Shown in pieces: positions 51,640-61,885 of a DNA stretch of 64,000 nucleotides. How positions within the stretch are numbered: the stretch's first letter is position 1; each line of letters begins with the position of its first letter. This stretch comes from Carnegiea gigantea (taxonomy: Eukaryota > Streptophyta > Magnoliopsida > Caryophyllales > Cactaceae): positions 70,001 to 134,000 of the forward strand of contig JAKOGI010002140.1 in NCBI GenBank assembly GCA_029747015.1, in the 5' to 3' direction. The position numbers were made by a program, and so were the translations under genes. A model generated the notes under the pieces. It was given only the letters and a program-made list of their open reading frames with translations, was not told where the DNA came from and searched no databases.

Positions 51640-52773
51640 AGATTGCTAGTCAAAAGTTGATTACAAAAGGACATTCTCAAAATTCTTTTGGCTCCTCTTG
51701 CCAAATTGTGAAGAAAGAAAAGGCAAGTTGGGATCCCATTGCAACGGAGACTTTCTGTCAAGTTTGTGCTGAAGAGGTTCATGCAAGAAATAGACCACAT
51801 ACACATTTTAATAAGATAGGATGAGATAATATGGTTATAAAGTTCCAGCTAAGGAGTGGAAGGAATTATGATTATAGACAATTAAAAAATAGATGGGAAG
51901 CTCTAAAGACTCAATATGAATCATGGAAGAAGTTGCTAATAGAGACTGGTTTAGGATGGGATCCTAATAAAAACACAGTTCTTGCTGATGACTCTTGGTG
52001 GGAGGAAAAAATCAAGGTTTGTATACCTTTCTAGTACTTCAAACATGTTCTTAACTTTTAATTTGAAGATCATACTAATGTATTTTTTCCATTTTACTTA
52101 CAGGCTAATCCTGAATATGCTAATTTTCGTGAAGGGGGGTTGGCTAATTTAACAAAAATGGAGATAATGTTTTCTAACACATTTACAATCGGGGAGCAAT
52201 CATGGGATCCATATGCACTAGAAGTTAATGAAAACAGAGGGAGGAAGAGAGAAAGGGAAGATGAGGCAGGAGAGAAAGAGGAGAATATAGAAGTTATAAG
52301 AAATGTAAGGACTGAAGATAGTGGATATGATGACCGTCGGGTTTCGAATATTAGAGGTTGATAATGTTGATTCTGTTGAACAAGACAGTAACAAGACGAA
52401 AAAAGCATCTAGTTCTAAGGAAGGGAATGAAAAGCCAACAAAGATGACTAAGTCAAAAGTAGCTACTACAGCAGGTATGCAAAGTCAGTTAGATCGCATG
52501 GTGGAGGCTGCAGAAAGTTTTGTCCCTCATTTCACTACGATTTTTGTGTCAAATGACCTTCCCAGTTGTAGCATTGTAGAATTTATGAGTTTGCTAAAAA
52601 CTCTTCCTTCTGTTGAGCTTGGTAGTAAGCTATATATGCTAGGTGCCCGCTTATTTATCAAGCGACAATATAGGGAGATGTTTATTACATTGGAAGACGA
52701 TGGCGTGAGAGTTGCTTGGCTTGAGGATGAGCTTGAGCTCATAAAAGAGGGCAAATGTACTTTTAGACGTTAG
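51640..52773 (+). pseudogene. Harbinger accessory protein, Myb/SANT-like DNA-binding
   Basis: The Myb/SANT-like domain starts at KEKASWDPIATETFCQVC (51715). It continues past a TGA at 51823 (Trp expected) with MVIKFQLRSGRNYDYRQLKNRWEALKTQYESWKK (landmark residues YRQLKNRW at 51873) to an intron at 52017-52103 (GTTTGT...ACAG). The next exon gives FREGGLANLTKMEIMF and a charged KRERED stretch. After a frameshift near 52345 the C-terminal region is QSQLDRMVEAAESF to TLEDDGVRVAWLEDEL, ending 52773. In this superfamily the protein binds the element ends and helps bring transposase into the nucleus. Two lesions disable this copy. Confidence 0.82.
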
Positions 52774-52999
52774 TTTTTCTTTTCTTTTTATAGAATAATG
52801 CATAGTACCAAGTACACAACGATATTAGTGTTTTCTTTTTCTTGTGTTTTATTTTGCAGTTAAAAACACTGTTTTTTTGTTACTTTTATAGGAAACTTGT
52901 TTAGATGCCATATATTTTATTTCTATGATATGATTTTATTACTGTATTAATTATTATTTATTTTGTCATGCAATGTTTTGATTATTGTTGTTAGGATGA

Positions 53000-54419
53000 T
53001 GGAATTGATATCAAGAAAATTAAAAACACTACTACTGAAGAGGATAAAATGGATTTTGATGACTTAGAAGATGAAAATGAAGAGATTGAAATGAATGATG
53101 ATGATGATGACTATGAACAAATATTTCTTCAACATGAACTTATCAAAAGAAGGTTGTCTTTACTTATTACATTTGGAGTAATATTATGTATTCAATATTA
53201 TATGAAGTACCTCATGAAACGAAATGTTAGAACTTTGATATACCCACGGTGGCAATAAGTCATTGAGGTGCTCAATACCCCAGGTGAGAGCTCTAGGATG
53301 TTAAGAATGGAGCCACATGTATTTATCGATAAGCAAAATTACTAATGGATAATTATGGTTTACGTTCAACAAGGACAATGCATGCAGAAGAGGCATTGGC
53401 CATGTTTCTTTGGACTCGTGTGCATAGGCACTCTAATCAAAATGTTTAATCTAGATTTTAACATTCTGGAGAAACAGTAAGTAGAAAATCTGCTGAAGTT
53501 TTGAAATATTTGATTGCATTTTCTAAAGATACTATACAACCACCCGATCATCAATGTAAAGAGGTTCCAAGAAAAATTAGAGAAGATTATAGATTTTGGC
53601 CACATTTCAAAGGTACAATTGGAGCTATGGATCATACTCACATTTGTGCAGTTATAACTCCAAAGGAGAATGAAATTCCTTATATTGGAAGAAAAGGCTA
53701 TGTCACACAAAACGTGATAACAATATGTAATTTTGACATGTTCACCTTTGTTCAAGTTGGTTGAGAAGGATCTGCACATGACACACGTATCCTTACAGCG
53801 ACATTAGAAAAGTATAAGAATTCGAATATATTTCCACATCCTCCCCATGGTATGTTATCCTTTTGTTTCAACTTGCATCAATTTTGTGTCATTTGTTATA
53901 AACTACATTTAACAAGTAATTACTTATTTTTTATTAGGTAAGTATTATCTTGTAGATGCTGGTTACCCAAACATAAAAGAATGCCTCGCACTTTTTAAAG
54001 GACTGCAACATCGATATCATCTTCCTGATTTTAGATGTTCAAGCTAACCTCCTATAGGGTACTATGAAGGGTTTAATTTTGCACATACATCTCTTAGAAA
54101 TGTGATTGAAAGAACATTTAGGGTGTGGAAGAATAGATGGAGAACATTACTTGATATGCCAAGTTATGAATTCTCCACACAGTGCAACATTGTGATGACA
54201 ACCATGGCCCTTCATAATTATAGCAGGAAATATGCCATTGAAGATGAAGAGTTCAATAGATGTGATCAAGATCCCAATTACATGCCCTTAGTAGAAGACG
54301 ATGAGGGAGAACAACATACCAATCGATATGATTATTCAGTAGAGCATGGCGAAGCATTGGATGATAATGATATATTTTCTGTTCGCACTAGAATTGTTAG
54401 ATCTCTAATGAGTAGGTAA
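53000..54419 (+). pseudogene. Harbinger DDE transposase (DDE_Tnp_4 family)
   Basis: An acidic start (MDFDDLEDENEEIE, 53049) leads to a decayed helical region around 53260-53470 with shifts. The nuclease reads EVPRKIREDYRFWPHFKG, GAMDHTHICAVI (Asp at 53630), YIGRKGYVTQNVITICNFD, then a TGA at 53762 where Trp is expected. An 88-bp intron (53850-53937, GTATGT...TTAG) follows. The next exon has YYLVDAGYPN (Asp at 53955), a TAA at 54045 where Gln fits, and RNVIERTFRVWKNRW (Glu at 54108). All three catalytic residues are therefore present. The C-terminus is acidic and ends SLMSR at 54417. The family cuts and pastes DNA with a 3-bp target. Only a few point lesions separate it from an open frame. Confidence 0.88.
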
Positions 54420-55095
54420 TAATTGATTTATTTGGGGTGTAGGTAGAAAGAGAAATAAAGTATCATGTTTTATAATTTGTTTGTATTGATTAATGCTTCA
54501 CTTTTTGTTGTTCATTTTTTTTTCCAATTTGATGCATACCAAAGAATAAAATTTCATACGTGTATTATCTCTTAGAAAAATATAGAAGTTGATGGTTATA
54601 AACACCAGAAAAACAAAAAAAAACTGCAATCTCTTACTTTAGTAAAGAAATAAGAATAAATAAATAATTATAATGTAAAAATGAAAAATAATAAATGATA
54701 GATTAATTGAGTAGTACCTTAAAAGAAGTTAGGCCAAATAACTCAAATTGTTCAAAACTATTTTCATATAAACCAATGTACATGCCGTGCTTCGCACTGG
54801 CATGAGTAATTCTTCATTTGAGATTTAAATTATGGACTAATTAGTTGTAATTTGTATCAAAATTAAAGACGTAATCATTGATTTTGAATCATATTTGTAA
54901 TGTAATGGTTTATTATTATTTTTGTGGAATAATGAGTTTTTAAATGATTGACATAGTTAATAGTAGTGAGGATTGAAATTTTTTTGAAATTTTGAATTAG
55001 AATTCAAAGAAAACACAAAAGTAGCCCATTTAATAATTGAAGCAAAATACAATTTAATTGTTTATCTCATAAATTACTATTGGAAGTTACATTTG

Positions 55096-55137
<42 letters not shown>

Positions 55138-55139
55138 AT

Positions 55140-55173
<34 letters not shown>

Positions 55174-55724
55174 TATTTTTTTTTTTTTTACAAAATGCCT
55201 TTCATTATTTTTGTGTATAGTTTGGTTGGGATTTTGGGAGAGATTCATATAATCCAATGGACACAATTTAATATCTAACCTATCATTGTGTAATCATATG
55301 AACATTGTCGTATTGTGATTTCAAAAGTCATAGTACTTATTATTATCAATTGATTTCCTTGGTTTTCTATAACATATGTCATAAATTTATTTTCTAGTTG
55401 TATCTAACCTATCACTGTGTAAGCATATGAACAATTATGTATTGTGATTTCAAAAAAGTCATAGTATACAATAGTGAGATTGTCCTATTGTAATTTGCTT
55501 TATTAATCACATAAGTCTACAGGAAAAAGGACAATAAAAAACAACTTGATCAATGATGCTATGCCAAATGTCACTGATCCAGCTACACATTCAGTTTTAT
55601 ATTATATATATAATATATGATATGATTAGGCCAAACACTTCATAATTTCTTCAAAAAACAGCTTTTCAAGAAACTAATTTTATAAAACAAAAACAGTTTT
55701 CCATAAACTGGGCCAAACAACATC
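54420..55724 (+). other. Harbinger 3' non-coding region with AT microsatellite
   Basis: No ORF of interest was found. An (AT)n tract occupies about 55099-55172 and ends in a T-run. A 30-base phrase containing TATCTAACCTATCA(C/T)TGTGTAA occurs twice (about 55271 and 55404), with related flanks, suggesting a short internal duplication. Confidence 0.6.
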
Positions 55725-55727
55725 TCA

Positions 55728-55820
55728 GACCCAACTCCAATATCCCGCCAAGCACTCCAACGGTGGGGTAGGCAGGGGCCCATGTGTGATGAGGATGCCA
55801 CAGGATTGGGTGGAGAAGAA
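55728..55820 (+). mobile_element. TRIM interior, portion right of the Harbinger insertion
   Basis: With 49760-49780, these bases form a TRIM interior of about 114 bp between two 118-bp LTRs. The total of about 350 bp is a normal TRIM size. It ends in the purine-rich GGTGGAGAAGAA directly before the LTR. Confidence 0.65.
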
Positions 55821-55938
55821 TGTCACGAACAAGAGTCCCACATCAGAAAAGTTATGGAAGGATCTGGGACTTATAAGCAATAATGTTGCACACTCTATCA
55901 GACCGTCGTTTTGGGGAGAAACTAATGACCCTATAACA
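55821..55938 (+). repeat. TRIM LTR, right copy (118 bp)
   Basis: TGTCACGAACAAGAGTCCCA...CCTATAACA is the same length as 49642-49759 and aligned throughout (shared CCCACATCAGAAAAG and TATCAGACCG). The following bases CCAGA do not match those before the left copy (GAGAA). This fits a tandem LTR-interior-LTR-interior-LTR arrangement rather than a single TRIM. Confidence 0.75.
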
Positions 55939-56890
55939 CCAGACATATGTGAAAGACGGCTCTAGTTGGAGACTAAAGGAATGAAAGGAGAAACATAGTA
56001 CCTACTGGAGAATCATTTTTAGAAATGATTAGCATCTCTAAAGGCTCGATGCTGTGGAATTTGTTTATTGCAAAGCTTCCCATTTTGTGGGACATTATGC
56101 TAGGGTAATGATACCAAGAGTAAGGGTTTCATGATTGCTTATCCTCAAGCCCCAAACATGTAATTAACTAGTTCGCTTTCATCCTAAAAAATCTCCCCCA
56201 CTCCCCTCGCCCCCAATAAAAAATTGAATAGGGACATATGTCTTACTGCAAGGTACATTTAAATATCTTATCTTATTATAAATTAACATGTTTTATGATC
56301 TAAAACCACAAATTTTTCAATGATTATACTCAATTATGAATTGCTAACATTAAATATTTATCCGTTATGCCGATAAAATATTAAATGATACCTTAATTAC
56401 ATTAACCCCATCTACGAGTGCATATGATATGCGTATTTTAAAAATATGACAAATTATGTATAAAAAGATGATTTTATACAATTTATAAGTTGTAATATCC
56501 TTCCATGATTATTTTTTCAATTTAAAAATATAATAGTATGATTTTTTAGTCAAAATAAGACACTTATAAAGTGTCTTATAGTAAGACGCTTATCATTTTG
56601 CTAAAAAATTGGGTCGAGCATTTCTATGGCATATTAGCAATAGGCTCTTTGACATTGAATTTGGACAAGGGCTCGATAAAATTCATGTCAAACTGATTTT
56701 TTATTCTTAATTTAGTGGCCATATCATGACAGTTGATGCACTTTTAGGCATTGACACGTCGCTTTTGTCAAACATCTATGAAGCCAATAAATAGACAAAT
56801 TTAAAAAATATAAAATGTTGGGGCATCGGCAACTTTTTGGCTACTGCGAATCCAAACAAGCATACCTCAGCCACATAGTTGATAGTATAA
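55939..56890. other. Unassigned AT-rich stretch inside the Tat element
   Basis: No coding region or bounded repeat was recognised. A short imperfect hairpin of GACACTTATAAAGTGTC lies near 56558-56574. The stretch presumably belongs to the Tat 3' region or an old insertion. Confidence 0.4.
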
Positions 56891-57261
56891 GAGTATTTCT
56901 AGTGGTAAGTCATTTTTTTGGCTCACTGTGGAGTCTACCTCTACTATATCAGCTTATCAGTTAACTTTTTGACTCACAATCCTTCATCTCTCCAATGAAA
57001 GACTCACCACTTTGGTATACTAAAAAAATAATAGTTATGGACCCACTCTATGACACACAACTTTATTTTTAGAATTAAAAAAAAAACTAATTAAAAATAT
57101 TTAAAAAACTAAAAAAAGCAAGCAAAGCATGGGAGCCTCCTCACCCACATGAGCTTCCTCATGAGGCACGGGCCATGAGGCGTCCATTGGAATCAATTGC
57201 TTACCTCACCCCCGTTTCTCTCGCTTACTTTTTCCTCACGAGGAGAGCATTGGAGATGCTC
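56891..57261. mobile_element. Tourist-like MITE
   Basis: Ends GAGTATTTCTAGTGG (left) and, reversed, GAGCATCTCCAATGC (right) are imperfect inverted repeats. TAA flanks both sides (56888-56890, 57262-57264). The 371-bp size, the TWA duplication and the GAGCATCTCCAATG-type terminus fit non-autonomous PIF/Harbinger MITEs. Its TIRs differ from those of the Harbinger element at 49781, so that element is not its obvious parent. Confidence 0.7.
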
Positions 57262-57416
57262 TAATGAGTCAAGCTGGAAGCTAGACAAGCTACCTCAATG
57301 ACATGAGAATCCAGGACAACAACCTCGTGTGACAACAAGTTCAAAAAAGTTGTCGAGACGTCAGCACATTTAAACAATATAAGTTTTGTACATGACCTAA
57401 TCTTGAGGGGATAATT
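57262..57416 (+). promoter_or_regulatory. Tat element 3' region with polypurine tract
   Basis: The purine-rich TTGAGGGGATAA (about 57402-57413) lies just before the 3' LTR. It is the expected plus-strand primer and confirms the plus orientation of the element. Confidence 0.5.
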
Positions 57417-58112
57417 TATAGGCATTAAAAATTTGTTCCACATTAAGAAATTAACTTAAATTGATTATTTGGGTAAATCTATTTAATTGATTTAATGAAG
57501 TCGAGGTCACGGTTGACCCTCTAGTCAAGGCCTAAGTTAACTCCCAATTCGAGACTCATCAAGCCCAAGTGACTCCCAAATCAAAACCAAAATTCAATGC
57601 CCAAGCTAACTCACAATCCAAGGTCCAATGGTTGTTAAGTCAAAGCCTAGCTAAAGCTTCCCCCGATCTAGCTTGATGGCCAAATAGGCACCTCAGTGGG
57701 CTGACAAGTCAATAAATTATGACTCAAACACCAAGTCAACATGGACTCCCAAGTCGGAGCTATTTGAATTGAAGCCCAATTGTGGGCCCCAAAATTCAAA
57801 ATCTAGCTTGACCCTCGAGGGGGAGGAGGGGGATTTTTCTACAAAAAGCCCCCTAACCCTCTAATTCTAAGGGTAGAAAAATTAGTTTTAATCAAGACTT
57901 TTTCTCTAGAGGTGAAGAAAGTAATTGAAGATCACCTGGTGGTGGACAAGCAGCATATACGAATGTGCCTTATACCTTGAAGATCAAGCATTCAATATAC
58001 AGATTGAATTAGAGTATTGATATTTGTTTATGTGTACAAATAGCTAGAGATTTGTTGCCAGTTCATTTGATTATCAATGCAAAATTACATTTGTCTGTAT
58101 TTTGTGGCTATA
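57417..58112 (+). repeat. 3' LTR of the Tat element
   Basis: This 696-bp partner of 3941-4638 starts TATAGGCATT (TG decayed to TA) and ends GGCTATA (CA decayed to TA). The duplicated ATGAT follows at 58113-58117 and then LINE coding sequence. Shared blocks run the whole length despite strong divergence. Confidence 0.7.
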
Positions 58113-59806
58113 ATGATTATGTATTAATTCTATGACGTTAGCGTCACCATTGTGGTTCCATTCCACACATTCCAACATGAGCTAGCTTCCACAGTGCCTC
58201 TCGCCTTAAGTGAACTGTACTATGCATAGCTCAATTGATGCCCCACCTTGGCCTCCCAAAAAGTTGGGTTTGCACCGTATCAAGCTTTCAACTTGTTGCA
58301 TACATCTGGATAATTTGAAATCCTCTAACATTGCTTGGCTAGGAGTGCAATAATTTAAGTTGCAAAATTTGCAGAAACCATGTCCCCTACAACTCTTTGG
58401 AATGCAGATTTTATCCCACCTAGGCGAGGTCATCTTGTGCTCGTTACTGTATTGCCCGTACCAGAATGTATGATGCATCCTCTGAGGGCTATCACAGACA
58501 TATCTTTGGAACTCGAAGCATTGCATCGAGTACGTAGGAATGGATTGTACAGCCGGCTTGAGTAGCACTTCTTAGCCCGCTCTTGATAAATTCTTCTTCT
58601 TCCACCCCTTTAACCTTTCCAAAGATGGTCATGGATCCGTTCGAACATTGCTTTTTTAGATTTTCTAATCAAACTGAGAAGACCAAGGAGCGGTTATGTG
58701 TTTCCACTGGAGCATTTCATGCAAATTGTCATCCCCATTTCGGCTAAAGGAGACATGTTGCCAACTTGTCCGGAACGTCATTGCTTGTATTGATGAAGGA
58801 TATCCAAAATACGCTGAGCCTCATTTTGATTTGCTAACAAACGATGAGTTGTCATCTACAAATAAAAGGTGAATTATTTGTGAAGCACCATTGCAAATAT
58901 TAATCCCAAGGAGTAGCTTACAGCTTATTGAATCCTCAATAACGGAATGCCGACCTTCTACACAATAAAAAAGAGGAGGGTGAAAGCGGATCCCCTTGGC
59001 CAAGGCCTTTATAAAGGGTAAACCACTCTATTTGTTAGCCATAACCAAAGTTGAAAAGGTGACAAAGGGAACACATCACATTACAATTTGAATCCGATTA
59101 GTATCAAAAACCAACTTTTGAAGCATTTCTCTAAAAAGAGCCATTCCACCCCATCATAAGCCTCACTTATATCAACCTTTTAGTCCATATAACCCTTTCC
59201 CCCTCATTTCTTTCACTTACTGAGAAATTATGAGTGTTCAAAAGCTACAAAAACATCATCAGTAATCATCCTTATAGGAACACGAACACACTTTGTTACT
59301 TATGAATCAACACAAGGATGCTTAAGAATCAGTAAAACAAAGATAACCTTCGACTTATTATAGGTCCAAAATCCATAGGGGATTTTAGGGATTTGATTTG
59401 AGGATGAGGGCAAGGAAATCCTTACTCAAGTCTTTTCAGTTGGACCCATTATTAGGCACATCCAAAAACATATCAACAACATCGTAGCCAGTAATATCCT
59501 AACAATATTAGTAGAACAAAGTATACATACCATTTTGGTTGGTGATTTTGTGGGGTGCATTTGCTCTATAGTGAGAGAACTTCCTATCCTATATAGGGAT
59601 CGATGACGAGCGTACTCATTTTTTACAGAAATATTTGGTTTCAGTGTATTCACCAAAGGCTCAAAGTCACATGGGTTAGATGACGTGAACAAGGCCTAAA
59701 AACAAGCTAAAAAAACTTGTCAATTTCTTCTTCTTTCATTTACGTGTCATGCTTGAGCTTATTTCCATTGGGCAAGGCCTAGACACAAGTCAGAAAAACT
59801 TGTTCC
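58113..59806 (-). pseudogene. LINE reverse transcriptase and downstream region
   Basis: On the minus strand, the N-terminal side has SLTIEQMHPTKSPTK near 59570. After gaps there is DISEAYDGVEWLFLEK near 59160 (usual DMSKAYDRVEW). KGIRFHPPLFYCVEG (58995) leads to QIIHLLFVDDNSSFVS (58850), the FADD-type catalytic box with VDD kept. Downstream come LLKPAVQSIPTYSMQCF (58568) and PRWDKICIPKSCRGHGF (58425), typical of plant LINE RTs. The frame continues to 58113 and joins the zf-RVT part at 3940 across the Tat insertion. Stops are frequent. Within the LINE the Mutator-like element interrupts at 59806. Confidence 0.85.
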
Positions 59807-59936
59807 GAGTGCTTAGCCAAAATTGCCATCAAACTTTTTAGTTTGGTCAAAAATGCCATCAAATTAACCTTGTACCTAAGCGTGTCACTAAACTCTATTA
59901 TTATTGTCAATTTTGTCACTGTGACTCGTTTTAACC
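59807..59936 (+). repeat. Left TIR of the Mutator-like element
   Basis: It is inverted relative to 61756-61885. Shared landmarks in order are GAGTGCTTAGCCAAAATT, TTGGTCAAAAATG, GTACCTAAGCG and CTCTATTATTATTGTCAATTTTG. Differences are mostly C/T and G/A. Confidence 0.9.
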
Positions 59937-60163
59937 GGCTACAGCAGGTTTTTTTTTAATATTTTCCCTTTAAAATTTAAATGTCTTAAAACTGAAATTA
60001 ATCTTCAGCATTCCCTCCCTTATCTTCCCCGTTCTCCCCCTTCATTCATGCTCTAGGGTTTGGCGTTCATGGCATTCATGCTCAAATTAGCCTTCAATTT
60101 GTAAGCAAACTTAGAAATTGGGGGTGGAAATTGACTAAGTCGGTTGAGTCGAAACCCATAAAT

Positions 60164-61090
60164 GGGGGTGTTCATAGTTCAGGTACCCAAACCAAAAGGA
60201 ATTGCGCGGGTACCCGAAATTTCGAATCGACATAATGGTGAACCGTATCCGAACCAAAATATTTGGGTACCCGAAATTCGGGTACCCGAAATTCGGTCCC
60301 CGAAAATTTCGGTTCGGGTTTTTGGTTAACCAATAACCCAATTTTTTAAAAATATTTTTTTCCTATTTTGTCTAATAATTTTTTATTTTTGATACCCAAA
60401 GGGAACTAATGCATGATCTTATCACATAATATGGCAATACCACAAAGTACGTTACTATTATTCACATTATTTCGGGTACCCGAAATTCGGTCCCCGAAAA
60501 TTTCGGTTCGGGTTTTTGGTTAACCAATAACCCAATTTTTTAAAAATATTTTTTTCCTATTTTGTCTAATAATTTTTTTTTGATACCCAAAGGGAACTAA
60601 TACATGATATTATCACATAATATGGCAATACCACAAAGTACGTTACTATTATTCACATTTCAACGACTTCACACCTCCATAAGATATAACCTTACTAACA
60701 TCGTATTCATGCCGAAACCATTGTCCAAATGCAACAAAGTCTTATAGAAGACCTGAACATCTAAACAAAACAATGCAACAAAGTCAAAAACTCAAAGTCC
60801 TTGTCTTCATGGGGCTTGGGGATATGTATAACTCACAAAGTCTTTAGGGAAGAGAAATTTTTTTTATAAAAAATTCTCAAAAAGAATATAAAATAAAAAA
60901 AGTTTTGGGTTTTCGGGTACCCAAAATTATGAAACATCCGAACCGTATCCAAACCGAAAATCAAAAAATTTATCGGTTCGGATACCCGAACCAAAAATTT
61001 TAAATATTTCGGTTCGGATACCCAATATTTCGGGTCAGTTCGCGGTTTTTTGGTTCGGATTTTTGGTTACGGGTAATTTTGAACACCCCT
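60164..61090. mobile_element. 927-bp non-autonomous DNA element inside the MULE
   Basis: Short terminal inverted repeats, GGGGTGTTCATAG at the left and reversed GGGGTGTTCAAAA at the right, bound it. An exact 10-bp duplication ACCCATAAAT flanks it (60154-60163, 61091-61100). The ends are filled with repeated GGTTCGGGTACCCGAA-type subterminal motifs. The duplication length favours a Mutator-like origin; a hAT relative is possible if only eight bases were duplicated. It contains a 194-bp tandem duplication and no coding region. It sits 18 bases upstream of the GRF ORF start. Confidence 0.78.
60277..60660. repeat. 194-bp tandem duplication in the 927-bp element
   Basis: The unit starting TTCGGGTACCCGAAATTCGG at 60277 is repeated at 60471 and both run to TATTATTCACATT. 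The copies are nearly identical apart from a few substitutions and a small T-run difference. The duplication is recent relative to the element. Confidence 0.9.
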
Positions 61091-61108
61091 ACCCATAAAT
61101 CCCTCAAG

Positions 61109-61465
61109 ATGGCTGCTACATGTACAAATTGTCCATGTTTCTCTATATGCGAAAGGTGTTGTAGTTGTGGGAAGAGATGTGTGGTTCTTAGTAGAAGCAT
61201 GATAATTAAGAACCCCCTGAAAAGATTTGCTAGGTATAGAATGTTTGACTCACCTGGTGGGTATGATCACTTTAAATGGATTGATGACTCCCTTTATGAT
61301 AAGGTGAGGTCAATGGTGATGTCTCTGATTGTGTCAAATGAAACATTGGTGCAAGACAATCAGCAATTGCAGAGAATGAAGGAAGAAGCAGCTTGTGATA
61401 GAGATGTCGTGAAGAGGGTGAGGGAGAAGAACTCAAGGCTGAAGATGGGGAGGAAGATGAACTGA
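61109..61465 (+). CDS. GRF-type zinc-finger-like small protein carried by the MULE
   Basis: ATG 61109 opens a 118-codon frame (MAATCTNCPCFSICERCC). The GRF-like core has CSCGKRCVVLSRS, NPLKRFARYR and GGYDHFKWIDD. The first Cys pair, the Asn-Pro and the Phe-x-Trp are kept. The second zinc-ligand pair expected in GRF fingers (Cys in RFYRC and GGC) is Tyr here, so zinc binding is doubtful. A helical tail follows (VSNETLVQDNQQLQRMKEE, then RDVVKRVREKNSRLK), likely a coiled coil. GRF fingers bind single-stranded nucleic acid in known proteins, and similar small GRF ORFs are common in plant repeats. A captured gene fragment is likely; expression is unknown. An element inserted just before the ATG removes any normal promoter context. 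Confidence 0.6.
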   Translation: MAATCTNCPCFSICERCCSCGKRCVVLSRSMIIKNPLKRFARYRMFDSPGGYDHFKWIDDSLYDKVRSMVMSLIVSNETLVQDNQQLQRMKEEAACDRDVVKRVREKNSRLKMGRKMN

Positions 61466-61755
61466 GATGCTGTGATAGAGATGCTTACCTAGTGATTACC
61501 AACGAAGTTTATCAACAGCCCTCTTAATCATCAGTTGCAATCACCACTTTCTTTGCTTCAAGTTGATGCTTTTGTGGATTTCTAGGGTTTTCTTCAAAGG
61601 GCAAGTTCAGAGGGATGGGGAGGAAGATGAACTGAGAGCCATGGCAGACCGGGGGGATTTTAGGAGTAGTTAATGATTTTTATTCATTTTTCATTTATTT
61701 TTTAAGGACCACAAACAAAACCATTTCACTTCCATTGGCAAAACACCCTCTTACT

Positions 61756-61885
61756 TGCTAAAACTGGTCAAAGTGGCAAAATTGACAATAATAATAGAGT
61801 TAAGTGACGCGCTTAGGTACAAAGTTAATTCGATGACATTTTTGACCAAATTAAAAAATTCGATGGGAATTTTGGCTAAGCACTC
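61756..61885 (-). repeat. Right TIR of the Mutator-like element
   Basis: It is the reverse-complement partner of 59807-59936 and ends exactly before the AACTTGTTCC duplication at 61886. Confidence 0.9.

Larger units (their letters stand above)
49781..55724 (+). mobile_element. PIF/Harbinger transposon with both genes, inserted in a TRIM
   Basis: The 5.9-kb element has imperfect terminal inverted repeats GGTGTTGTTTGGCC (left) and, reversed, GATGTTGTTTGGCC (right). The flanks are TCA (49778-49780 and 55725-55727). These ends resemble the GGSSNTGTTTGG ends of PIF/Harbinger and Tourist elements, and 3-bp duplications are diagnostic, although TTA/TAA is the usual target. Removing it leaves a normal TRIM interior. 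It carries a Myb/SANT-like ORF (51640-52773) and a DDE transposase (53000-54419) on the same strand, each with a short intron. Stops in both make it probably non-autonomous now. Confidence 0.82.
59807..61885 (+). mobile_element. Mutator-like element (non-autonomous) carrying a GRF zinc-finger ORF
   Basis: Terminal inverted repeats of about 130 bp (59807-59936 and 61756-61885), both starting GAGTGCTTAGCCAAAATT, are close to 90% alike by eye. The exact 10-bp duplication AACTTGTTCC flanks them (59797-59806, 61886-61895). Long TIRs with 9-11-bp duplications define Mutator-like elements. No transposase is present. The cargo is a GRF-type zinc-finger ORF (61109-61465), making it Pack-MULE-like. A second element (60164-61090) lies inside it. 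It disrupts the LINE on the minus strand. Confidence 0.88.

Noticed and set aside
57417..58112. Independent solo LTR
   Set aside because: The outer five bases match those at the other LTR 54 kb away and the LINE frame closes across both, so it is better read as the 3' LTR of the same element.
60277..60660. CRISPR-like or satellite array
   Set aside because: Only two 194-bp units are present, inside a small DNA transposon; there are no spacers and no longer array.
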